From: Taibaiella lutea
GTDB taxonomy: Bacteria; Bacteroidota; Bacteroidia; Chitinophagales; Chitinophagaceae
Direction: 5' to 3'
Length of the DNA: 64,000 nucleotides
NCBI RefSeq assembly: GCF_008629695.1
Contig: NZ_VWSH01000001.1
Span: 1,019,990-1,083,989 of the forward strand
In this document: positions 27,008 to 34,732 of the stretch, in pieces
How positions within the stretch are numbered: position 1 is the stretch's first letter
Layout: the number at the start of each line of letters is the position of its first letter
Program-made: the position numbers and the translations under genes
The notes under the pieces: generated by a model
The model's database searches: none
What the model was told of the DNA's origin: nothing
Seen by the model: only the letters and a program-made list of their open reading frames with translations

Positions 27008-27091
27008 ACGTTATCAAGATAAACCACACGTTGTCAAGAAATAGAACAGAAAAGAGAATAATACATCCTACTTTTGTCAGAGTTACAAATG
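27008..27091 (+). promoter_or_regulatory. Two-box regulated promoter P2 of paralog 4
   Basis: ACGTTATCAA (27008-27017) and ACGTTGTCAA (27028-27037) are exact direct repeats at 9 of 10 positions, 20 bases apart. The -7 element TACTTTTG lies at 27069-27076, 41 bases after the second box start. TCAGAGTTACAAATG (27077-27091) matches P1 at 14 of 15 positions. The rest of the 26829-27141 gap is AT-rich with nothing else supportable. Confidence 0.65.
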
Positions 27092-27141
27092 CAGGCGCCG
27101 CATGTAGCATGTATTTTTTAATCTTTTAAAATTTAATAAAA

Positions 27142-27561
27142 ATGAAACAACTTAAATTAATGCTGTTAATGGCATTTTTCTCATTGGGATTCTCTGCTAT
27201 TTCTTTTGGACAAGCTACTACTACTGAACCAACCAATACTATAACTAGAAATGCATGCTTAGCTGGCTATAGTGGTTGTTATAGTGGTGCAGTAAAGTTA
27301 ACTTTAACCAGCAACAGCGGCTTAGGATCCAGCTATACTTTTTCCGGGGCAACTGAGTCTAGAAATTACTCTGCTTACAATAAAAAAATAAAGATAACCA
27401 TAAATGGCGCAACCAGTACAGGCACCTATTATTTACCGACGGCTATTGGTGAACAATTGATAATGACTGGCTCCGAATGCGGTTTACCGGCCTATAACAT
27501 CCATATTACTAAAACTGCAAATGGACAATATACTCTCGGAGTATTTTACGGTAATCAATAA
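27142..27561 (+). CDS. Small secreted protein, paralog 4 (divergent)
   Basis: The 139-residue product keeps the signal peptide (MKQLKLMLLMAFFSLGFSAI) and motif ITRNACLAGYSGCYSGAVKL, but its C-terminal third differs: EQLIMTGSECGLPAYNIHIT replaces the GDQVIITSGLDDG segment and adds a third cysteine. It is thus the most diverged member. It has its own two-box promoter and is followed by two hairpins and then a large outer-membrane barrel gene. Function is unknown. Confidence 0.75.
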   Translation: MKQLKLMLLMAFFSLGFSAISFGQATTTEPTNTITRNACLAGYSGCYSGAVKLTLTSNSGLGSSYTFSGATESRNYSAYNKKIKITINGATSTGTYYLPTAIGEQLIMTGSECGLPAYNIHITKTANGQYTLGVFYGNQ

Positions 27562-27569
27562 TACCAGAC

Positions 27570-27592
27570 ATCTTTAGTAGCATACTAAAGAT
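27570..27592 (+). terminator. Hairpin after paralog 4
   Basis: ATCTTTAGTA and TACTAAAGAT form a 10-bp stem with a 3-base loop, nine bases after the stop codon. No T-run follows, so it may be a weak terminator or stabiliser. Confidence 0.45.
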
Positions 27593-27600
27593 AGCTAATG

Positions 27601-27637
27601 AAACATCTGATATATGACAAACATATATCAGATGTTT
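27601..27637 (+). terminator. Perfect 16-bp hairpin upstream of the barrel gene
   Basis: AAACATCTGATATATG and its exact reverse complement CATATATCAGATGTTT flank ACAAA. It lies 47 bases before the barrel gene start. It could end the paralog 4 transcript; TTTGCTTTCTT follows, which is only moderately T-rich. No separate promoter for the barrel gene is clear, so some readthrough is possible. Confidence 0.5.
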
Positions 27638-27684
27638 GCTTTCTTAAGAACCGGCAATTTATTATGTTTGTTAAACCCATTTGA

Positions 27685-30366
27685 ATGAGAATCAGATACC
27701 GGATACTGTTTTTTATAATCTGCTGCTTTTATTCAGTTACGCACATTAATGGTCAATCAAATACTATGACTGTTAATGTTCAGGTTTTTGATTCTATTAA
27801 TTGGAAAGTCCCTCCTGATGTCAAACTTTTTCTGCTTCATAATAATGATACGTTAGGTAGCGGTATTGAATTGAATTCCGGCCATTTTAAGCTCTCATCG
27901 GAAACGGCTAAAAGCAAGTTGATTCTATTGGCAGAAGCGCCATTCTATAATAATTATACGGACTCATTCAGCACAAACGGAGATTTATCTATTAATCTGG
28001 ATACAATATACTTAACGCCGACTCATATACTAAACGAAATAACCATACAAAGTGGCTATAAAAGTAAGATTGACAGAGATACCGCTTCCTTTACGGCTGA
28101 TAGTTTTATCATCAGGCGATTTGACAATGCAGAACAATTACTGGAAAAGATTCCGGGTATTGAAATAACTCAAAACAAAGGCATACGATACTATGGGCAA
28201 CCCATCAATGAAATCAGTATTGATGGTATTCCATTTTCAAATTTTGATATTCATGCTCTGTTGAAATTATTGAGAGGACGAGACGTAGACAAGCTTAAAA
28301 TTTATGATGCAAAACCAAACCTGAGCAATAATTTCACAGAAAAGAGCAATCCCGAGAAGGCGCTGAATATTATATTAAAAGAAGAAGCCAAACATGGTTA
28401 TTATGGAAAATTATCAGCAGGAGCAGGCAAAGTGGATAAATTTCATTGGGATAATACTTCCAATGTTTCTTCTTTTAATGACAACCGGAGCATAGTAGGC
28501 TATGTAACCTCAAACAATACAGGAAACACAAGTTCTTATGGCGAATCTGAGCTTACGGAACAAAACACAACAGACGCACCACGTGGCGTGCCTACAGATA
28601 TTTCGGCAGGAGTTCACTATGACAGACGGCTGAATAAGAAACTTTCCTTTAATGCCAATTACAGGATTGGTTACAATGATCAAAATGCAAGTACGGAAAT
28701 TGTTGATATTAATTTCCTGCCAACCAATCAAATAACAACTACTACACAGTCTTACTTTAGTTCAAAGGCAATTTCCAATAATGCAACCGTACAAACCTCT
28801 TATCAGATTGATTCCTTCTCTTCTTTAAATCTGGTTACAAACTTAAGTCTTGGCTTCTTTAAAGGAAATGCAAAGAATACTTCCAGTGCCGTAAATAGTG
28901 ATTACACCACCGTCAATTCGTCGTTATTATATAATGAATATCACGGTAATTCGCCGCAGGCATCATTTTCGTTATCTTATATCAAAAACTTCAGAAATGG
29001 CAGCAATTTAATTTTTTCATTTTCTCCGTATTGGAATAACACTGTTACAAATGCAAGCCAATCTTCTACTTTGAATTTAATGGATTCAAACACTGCACAA
29101 AAATCTGCTCAACAAAAAAATAATCATGAAGCAAACAGTACTTACGTATTTGTTTCCCATTATAAATCCTTATTGGCAAAACACCTGAATCTTGATATAA
29201 ACTGGCAATCCAATCTGTCGAAATCCAAATCCTTACTTCAAACATATGATCAGTATGCAGACAGCGATAATAACATCAAAGATTCCCTGAATCCCATATA
29301 CAGCAGTGATTATAAGTTTCTCAGCATGTCAAATAGTCTAAGTACAAAAATTTCTATGAGGCGTAAAAAGTATTCATTTCAGTTGGGCACTGATTTCAAT
29401 CAGACGCTATGGAATCAACAAAATGCTTATTCAGCAATAAGCCAGACACGCAATTTTATAAATGCCTTACCCTTTGCCAATATAAATGTAACAATAGGCA
29501 AAACGAGTTTTGCAAGCGTAAATTACAAACTGCAAGCTGCGCAGCCAACGCTAAATCAAATTCAGCCTTTGGTTAACAATAATAATCCGTTACAAATAAT
29601 TGTAGGCAATCCTGATTTGGTACAGTCCTTCTCTCATAATGTCGGTTTAAATTACACTGCATCTTCTAAAAACGGCAACCGAAGCTTCAATGCCAATAGT
29701 AACCTTTCAATTATCAAGAATGCAATTTCCTTCAAGCAAACCATTGACGAAGACGGGCGGCAAGTATCACAATACTACAATCAGAATGGAAATTATTTTT
29801 GGAATATTTCATCAACATATGATATTTCAGTGGGAGCTAAAATAAGATTATCGGCCGGGGCTAATGGCAATTGGGCAAGAACAGTTACTGTAGTTAATAA
29901 CAATGACAATATTGCTTCTACACAATCTTACGGCTCCAGGCTTTCATTCACTTATGCGCTGGACACTACGCTTAACCTAAGATTCAATTCGGATATTAAT
30001 TATTCTTTGAACAACACCACCCTGAGTTCAGGAAGCAACAATATCGTTAATTATGTCACCTCATTAAATGCAACTTACAGCTTGCCGTTTTTTGGCTTAA
30101 CAACCGGAACATCTGTAATATGGAATGCTATCCAAAGCAGTATTGACAATGACAATAAAAGAAATTACATCATCTGGAACGCTTATATTCAGCGATGCAT
30201 CAATAAGTCGCAATCGCTTTCCGTCAAGCTATATGCTCATGATTTGTTGAATCAGAATAAAGGATATCTTGTATATGCCGACAACAATACACAGCATAAA
30301 GAAACTTATAATTCAATAGAGCGTTATTTTCTGGTAGGATTTATATGGAATTTTACAAAAAGATAG
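27685..30366 (+). CDS. TonB-dependent-receptor-like outer-membrane beta-barrel protein
   Basis: The 893-residue protein has a signal peptide, an N-terminal carboxypeptidase-regulatory-like beta domain (about 25-110), a plug-like domain with DTASFTADSFIIRRFDNAEQ near 132-151 and LLEKIPGIEITQNKGIRYYG, and a C-terminal barrel of about 600 residues ending in an aromatic-rich strand (GFIWNFTKR). This fits the OMP_b-brl_3 type of Bacteroidota receptors, many of which sit beside genes for small secreted proteins. No STN domain is seen. Its position after four small secreted paralogs suggests, without proof, that it receives or exports them or their ligand. Confidence 0.8.
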   Translation: MRIRYRILFFIICCFYSVTHINGQSNTMTVNVQVFDSINWKVPPDVKLFLLHNNDTLGSGIELNSGHFKLSSETAKSKLILLAEAPFYNNYTDSFSTNGDLSINLDTIYLTPTHILNEITIQSGYKSKIDRDTASFTADSFIIRRFDNAEQLLEKIPGIEITQNKGIRYYGQPINEISIDGIPFSNFDIHALLKLLRGRDVDKLKIYDAKPNLSNNFTEKSNPEKALNIILKEEAKHGYYGKLSAGAGKVDKFHWDNTSNVSSFNDNRSIVGYVTSNNTGNTSSYGESELTEQNTTDAPRGVPTDISAGVHYDRRLNKKLSFNANYRIGYNDQNASTEIVDINFLPTNQITTTTQSYFSSKAISNNATVQTSYQIDSFSSLNLVTNLSLGFFKGNAKNTSSAVNSDYTTVNSSLLYNEYHGNSPQASFSLSYIKNFRNGSNLIFSFSPYWNNTVTNASQSSTLNLMDSNTAQKSAQQKNNHEANSTYVFVSHYKSLLAKHLNLDINWQSNLSKSKSLLQTYDQYADSDNNIKDSLNPIYSSDYKFLSMSNSLSTKISMRRKKYSFQLGTDFNQTLWNQQNAYSAISQTRNFINALPFANINVTIGKTSFASVNYKLQAAQPTLNQIQPLVNNNNPLQIIVGNPDLVQSFSHNVGLNYTASSKNGNRSFNANSNLSIIKNAISFKQTIDEDGRQVSQYYNQNGNYFWNISSTYDISVGAKIRLSAGANGNWARTVTVVNNNDNIASTQSYGSRLSFTYALDTTLNLRFNSDINYSLNNTTLSSGSNNIVNYVTSLNATYSLPFFGLTTGTSVIWNAIQSSIDNDNKRNYIIWNAYIQRCINKSQSLSVKLYAHDLLNQNKGYLVYADNNTQHKETYNSIERYFLVGFIWNFTKR

Positions 30367-30394
30367 CATCTTGTTGAGGCAACTAAAAAATCAG

Positions 30395-31171
30395 CTACTT
30401 CAAATCCAGTTGCACCAGATAATCATCCGGATAATTAACAGCCTCAAGATACAAGCCATGCCCCGCTACGCTGAAATCAGCATTGGTACAATCTTTTGCT
30501 TCAATAATCTTTCTGAATTCATCCAAAGTATATTTGCCACGCGCCACCTGCAACTGCGTACCGACAAGCGCCCGAACCATTCCACGCAGGAAGCGGTTTG
30601 CTTCAACTACATAATGCAGCTCATCTCCCGCATCTTCCCAATAGCTTTGAAAAATGGTGCAGAGAAAAGTAAATGATTGTGTGTTACGTTTTGAAAATGT
30701 TTCAAAATCATGATATTCCTTTATAACCTCCGCAGTCTTATTCAGCGTATCCCTGTCAATGGAAAAAGGATAAAATAGTGCGCGTTCGTATAAGAAAGGG
30801 TTTTTCTTTTTATAAATGCGGTATCTGTATCTGCGGCTTGTAGCATCAAACCGCGCATTGGCCTCATCTTTGGTGCTGGTGTAGATATTTTGCACCGACA
30901 TTGTATGAGGGAGAATAGCATTCAGCTTGTACCTGAATTGCGGATGCAAATCCTGCACTTCATCAAAATGATACATATTCGACAAGGCATGGACACCTTC
31001 ATCCGTTCGGCTTGCTCCAAAAGTTTCAACAGGCCTGCGCAATAATGTTGACAATGCTTTGTTCAAGGTTCCCTGTACCGTTAATAGTTCGCCCTGAATT
31101 TGCGAACCATGAAATGCATTTCCGTCATAACAAACTTCTATAAAATAACGCATCGGCAATTTATCAGGCAT
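30395..31171 (-). CDS. truA: tRNA pseudouridine synthase TruA
   Basis: TruA converts uridines 38-40 of the tRNA anticodon stem to pseudouridine. The 258-residue protein has GSQIQGELLTVQGTLNKALS, the catalytic aspartate in ASRTDEGVHA near residue 57, and YRYRIYKKKNPFL, all typical of TruA. The start could be 31171 or the Met six codons later (31153), where homology begins at RYFIEVCYDGN. It overlaps the end of the DUF3817 gene by eight bases, so the two are cotranscribed. Confidence 0.93.
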   Translation of the reverse strand: MPDKLPMRYFIEVCYDGNAFHGSQIQGELLTVQGTLNKALSTLLRRPVETFGASRTDEGVHALSNMYHFDEVQDLHPQFRYKLNAILPHTMSVQNIYTSTKDEANARFDATSRRYRYRIYKKKNPFLYERALFYPFSIDRDTLNKTAEVIKEYHDFETFSKRNTQSFTFLCTIFQSYWEDAGDELHYVVEANRFLRGMVRALVGTQLQVARGKYTLDEFRKIIEAKDCTNADFSVAGHGLYLEAVNYPDDYLVQLDLK

Positions 31172-31466
31172 TTTGCAAAGCTTCTTTCATCAATTTTCTT
31201 TCAACAATAAAAGGTGCTATAGGTAACAGGCTTGCAAAAAATATAAGCGCAGCTTTTCCAAAGCTCCATTTGTATTTTGCCCAGCACATTATTAACGCTA
31301 CAGCATAAGCTACAAACAATACACCGTGTGCCCAACCTGCGTATTTCACAAATTCGGGCTTGTCCCAAACATATTTCAATGGCATTGCAACGCCCAAAAG
31401 CAATAAGTAGGAAATACCTTCCAGTGTCGCAATCATGCAAAACCTTTTTAATAACCTGTAATCCAT
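31164..31466 (-). CDS. DUF3817-family small membrane protein
   Basis: The 100-residue protein has three hydrophobic helices. RFCMIATLEGISYLLLLGVA followed by MPLKYV at the N-terminus and GWAHGVLFVAYAVAL in the middle are the DUF3817 pattern. Its function is unknown; DUF3817 proteins are short inner-membrane proteins. It is the first gene of the pair with truA, and its promoter is at 31484-31491. Confidence 0.8.
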   Translation of the reverse strand: MDYRLLKRFCMIATLEGISYLLLLGVAMPLKYVWDKPEFVKYAGWAHGVLFVAYAVALIMCWAKYKWSFGKAALIFFASLLPIAPFIVERKLMKEALQNA

Positions 31467-31483
31467 ATTGTTGAAAATTGCCG

Positions 31484-31534
31484 CAAAGGTAAGGCCATTT
31501 AGTTGCTGAGGGTTGTTTTAATTTATTATATTCG
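31484..31534. promoter_or_regulatory. Divergent -7 elements between the DUF3817 and DUF6265-like genes
   Basis: The minus strand reads TACCTTTG at 31484-31491 for the DUF3817-truA pair. The plus strand reads TATATTCG at 31527-31534, a TTCG variant, for the gene starting at 31559. Confidence 0.5.
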
Positions 31535-31558
31535 CATCATAGCTAAAAATCATTGCAC

Positions 31559-32041
31559 ATGAAACACTTCAACATACTACTCTTATTATTTTTCACAGCT
31601 TGCGCCATTCCATCATCTGCACAATGGACATATAAAGATTTCAGAAAGTTAAAAAATCTTGAAGGCAGTTGGGAAATGAATAACGGCAAAAGCTATATTC
31701 AGGAGAAATGGACAAGAGTGAATGACAGTACTTTTGAAGGTAAAAATTATAGTATTACCCGTGGTGTGGTCATTCTGGAAGAGCGCATGAAGATTGTATT
31801 GACCAATGAGGGCATCTTTTTTATTGCTACCGTAACTTATCAGAATAAGGGACTTCCCGTATCCTTTAAATTAATCAGCACTAAAAACGATGAATTCATT
31901 TTTGAAAACAAAGAACACGATTTTCCGCAACAGGTTATGTATCACGTAAAGGGTGATGACAAATTACTTGCTTTCATTAACGGCAATACGGAAAAGGGTT
32001 TCAAAAAAATTGATTTTTCATTTTACAGAATGCTACGTTAA
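31559..32041 (+). CDS. Secreted DUF6265-like protein
   Basis: From the ATG at 31559 the protein has 160 residues, with a signal peptide ending at IPSSAQ. The mature part begins FRKLKNLEGSWEMNNGKSYI and contains EKWTRVNDSTFEGKNYSI and FENKEHDFPQQVMYHVKGDD, the pattern of DUF6265, a lipocalin-like beta-barrel family of unknown function. Its stop codon overlaps the start of the next gene by one base (TAATG), implying translational coupling with the HEAT-like protein. Confidence 0.75.
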   Translation: MKHFNILLLLFFTACAIPSSAQWTYKDFRKLKNLEGSWEMNNGKSYIQEKWTRVNDSTFEGKNYSITRGVVILEERMKIVLTNEGIFFIATVTYQNKGLPVSFKLISTKNDEFIFENKEHDFPQQVMYHVKGDDKLLAFINGNTEKGFKKIDFSFYRMLR

Positions 32042-32664
32042 TGGATGTTTTGGCGAAATTGGCTTCGGTTTCGGGCAAAAGAGAACAGGATTTGAATATT
32101 GACCTGGCACAAGAGATTGCAACATCTGAAGATGAAAAAGCAATCAAAGATTTGCTTACAGGCCTGACCAATAAATCCAAAGCCGTAAGACACGACTGCA
32201 TAAAAGTACTATACGAAATTGCCTCCATTGCCCCTTCCTTATTAAAATCACAGGCAACATCTTTTATCGGATTGCTCGGAGACAAAGACAACCGGATGCA
32301 ATGGGGCGCCATGACTTCATTGTCGGCAATGGCAACTGAAATACCTCAAGTATTGTTTGAAAATCTTCCGCTCATTTTAAAAATTGCAGACGAAGGATCT
32401 GTTATCACAAGAGATCATGGAGTCAGGATTCTGGTTTCTCTGTCAGCAGATAAAAAACATGCGGCAACAACCATTCCTTTACTATTAGAGCAAATATTGA
32501 AATCACCCGGCAATCAATTGCCTTCTTATGCAGAACAAGCTTTGCCTGTAATCAACGGAGACAATAAAAATCATTTCAGAAGAATACTTGAAGCACGATT
32601 GCCGGAAGTAGTACCTGAAAGTAAAAGGAAACGCGTTGAAAAAGTCTTGAAGAAATTACAATAA
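32041..32664 (+). CDS. HEAT-repeat-like helical protein
   Basis: The 207-residue protein is made of paired amphipathic helices: KSKAVRHDCIKVLYEIASIA, then MQWGAMTSLSAMATEIPQVL and TRDHGVRILVSLSADKKHAA, each with HEAT-like spacing of about 35-40 residues. It ends in a basic helix (KRKRVEKVLKKLQ). No signal peptide is seen. HEAT-like proteins mediate protein binding; DNA glycosylase-type HEAT members have been described but no catalytic residues are visible here. It is translationally coupled to the DUF6265-like gene. Confidence 0.65.
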   Translation: MDVLAKLASVSGKREQDLNIDLAQEIATSEDEKAIKDLLTGLTNKSKAVRHDCIKVLYEIASIAPSLLKSQATSFIGLLGDKDNRMQWGAMTSLSAMATEIPQVLFENLPLILKIADEGSVITRDHGVRILVSLSADKKHAATTIPLLLEQILKSPGNQLPSYAEQALPVINGDNKNHFRRILEARLPEVVPESKRKRVEKVLKKLQ

Positions 32665-32674
32665 TAGCGGGCTT

Positions 32675-34057
32675 TTACAATAATACCCCACTCAGAAACA
32701 GTACTGCGCAAGTAAAATATATCAGCAACCCTGTAACATCCACTAAGGTGGCCACGAACGGAGCAGAGGATGTAGCTGGATCCGCACCCAGTTTCTTCAA
32801 TAAAATAGGTAGCATCGATCCGCTTAAAGATCCCCAGAGTACAACGAAGATAAGAGAGATGCTAATGGTGAGAGAAAGTAATAACCAATGATCGCCGTAA
32901 ATATCAGGCGCTATTATATGCCATATTGATATCCGCAAAAAGCCGACCAAACCTAAACACAGGCCAAGCAGAAACCCTGAAATAATTTCGCGACGCATAA
33001 CACGCCACCAGTCCCTGATAGTAACCTCACCCAAAGCCATCGCCTGTATAATCAGTGTTGATGCCTGAGAACCGCTGTTACCGCCACAGGAAATAATGAG
33101 AGGTATGAACAATGCAAGTACAGTAGCTTTATGAATCTGATCTTCAAAAAAGCCCATAGCTGTAGCCGTAAGCATCTCGCCCACCATCAATACCGCCAGC
33201 CAGCCTACCCTTTTCTTTACAAGGTTAAAAATGGAAGTATCCAGATAAGGCTCATCCAAAGCCTCCGTACCACCAATCTTTTGAATATCTTCGGTATATT
33301 CTTCTTTCGCAAGCCAGAGGATATCATCTACCGTAACAATTCCTAAAAGAATATTATCCTGATCCACAACCGGTAATGCCACGCGGTTGTTCATACGAAA
33401 CACTTCAATCGCTTCTTCCTGCGGATCATAAGCGCTCAGAGAAATCAAACGGTCGTCCGTCAAATCACTTACGGTTTGTTCCGGAGCTGCCAGAAGCACA
33501 TTCCTGATTCTAAGATCATCCAGCAAAACCCCTTTATCATCAATTACATATATCACATCAATCGTTTCGGAATTTGTTCCGTAACGGCGTATATGCTCCA
33601 ATACCTTTGCTACGTTCCAATGTTTCTTTACAGCCACATAATCGGGCGTCATCAAACGGCCCACACTATCTTCCTTATACCCCAAAAGCCCCAAAGCTTC
33701 TTTCCTGTCCTCGGCCGAAAGGTTAATGATAAGTTTCTTAACAACATCCCCGTGCAACTCACTGAAAAAAGAAGTCCTGTCATCCGGTGGCAGCTCATTA
33801 ATCAACTCGCTGATTCTTGTGCCGGAAAGTTTCTTTATGATACGTTCCTGAACAGGGAAATCCAGAATACGAAATACATGAACCGATCTGTGTAACGGCA
33901 GCATTTCAATAAACATGGGGCCATATTCAGGCAATTCATCCACAAGATCCTTGACTTCAGATATATTAAGATCTTCCAACAATGCATATAACGCGTCCTT
34001 GTCATTTCGTTCAATGAGCAATTCGGTTTCGTCAATAAGTGTTTTTAAATCTTCCAT
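32675..34057 (-). CDS. mgtE: Magnesium transporter MgtE
   Basis: The 460-residue protein has an N-terminal helical MgtE domain (about 1-130), two CBS domains (about 135-255) that sense cytoplasmic Mg, and five C-terminal transmembrane helices from about 285 on. LFIPLIISCGGNSGSQASTL (pore signature, around 320-340) and SAPFVATLVDVTGLLIYF are conserved channel segments. MgtE is a Mg-gated Mg channel in the inner membrane. Length and domain order are canonical. Confidence 0.95.
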   Translation of the reverse strand: MEDLKTLIDETELLIERNDKDALYALLEDLNISEVKDLVDELPEYGPMFIEMLPLHRSVHVFRILDFPVQERIIKKLSGTRISELINELPPDDRTSFFSELHGDVVKKLIINLSAEDRKEALGLLGYKEDSVGRLMTPDYVAVKKHWNVAKVLEHIRRYGTNSETIDVIYVIDDKGVLLDDLRIRNVLLAAPEQTVSDLTDDRLISLSAYDPQEEAIEVFRMNNRVALPVVDQDNILLGIVTVDDILWLAKEEYTEDIQKIGGTEALDEPYLDTSIFNLVKKRVGWLAVLMVGEMLTATAMGFFEDQIHKATVLALFIPLIISCGGNSGSQASTLIIQAMALGEVTIRDWWRVMRREIISGFLLGLCLGLVGFLRISIWHIIAPDIYGDHWLLLSLTISISLIFVVLWGSLSGSMLPILLKKLGADPATSSAPFVATLVDVTGLLIYFTCAVLFLSGVLL

Positions 34058-34254
34058 ATTGAGAAGCAGCTGTATTGGCCTGTGGATATTAAATTTTGGG
34101 CAAAAGTCGGGTATTTTTCCCGTGATTTACTATTAAATTCCAAGGAATTTTCGTGGAAATTATAAAAAAATACGGTGAAGTTCTAAGAACCTTCAAAGGG
34201 CTTACGTCTTTTTATACAGAGCGCTCTTATTCTCTACCTTAAAATTAAATTTTT

Positions 34255-34692
34255 ATGTTATTACAAAATAAATCTCTTCTTATTATAACCGCATTGGCAC
34301 TCGCCATTTCCTGCAATAAAATCAAACATTCAGACCCTGTTCCACCACCTCCCTGCGTACAACCGGAGGACACATGCGATTTCTGGTCGCCATCGGCCGG
34401 ATTGGTTTCCATTTCCGGTCCCGCGACCGCCAGTATCGGACAAACAGTTCAATTAATCATTGGTGTTACCGGTAATAATGGTTGTGCCGATGCAGCACAG
34501 GTCAGCGCAATTGCAACAGGTAACAGCATATCCTTAACCGGAAATGTGCATTATCATGGCTGCATTTGCACACAGGCTTTAACAGAAGAAACAGCGCTCT
34601 ATAATTTTACTCCGGCGCAGGCAGGTACTTATACATTTCACGGAACAACGTACGAAGGCGCCCCTGTCGTTCACACCATTGTGGTTCAGTAA
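34255..34692 (+). CDS. Ig-like lipoprotein A with cysteine-rich segment
   Basis: The 145-residue product has a lipoprotein signal (LALAISC, Cys20), then a proline-rich linker with CVQPEDTC. The rest resembles an Ig-like or cadherin-type beta domain (SISGPATASIGQTVQLIIGV near 54-73) with a second cysteine pair in HYHGCICTQ near 101-108. It is clearly related to lipoprotein B at 36301 (shared SISGPA..GQ/EQ..IIGV and GCIC/CNCK features). A candidate ECF-type promoter lies near 34187-34208. It begins the ECF-sigma-linked gene group. Function is unknown. Confidence 0.65.
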   Translation: MLLQNKSLLIITALALAISCNKIKHSDPVPPPPCVQPEDTCDFWSPSAGLVSISGPATASIGQTVQLIIGVTGNNGCADAAQVSAIATGNSISLTGNVHYHGCICTQALTEETALYNFTPAQAGTYTFHGTTYEGAPVVHTIVVQ

Positions 34693-34732
34693 GACCCTGA
34701 TACAAGAACATAAACTTCTTTAAAATTCTTTT

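Noticed and set aside
30371-30676. Plus-strand reading frame over the truA end
   Set aside because: It is a shadow of truA on the opposite strand, with no independent features.
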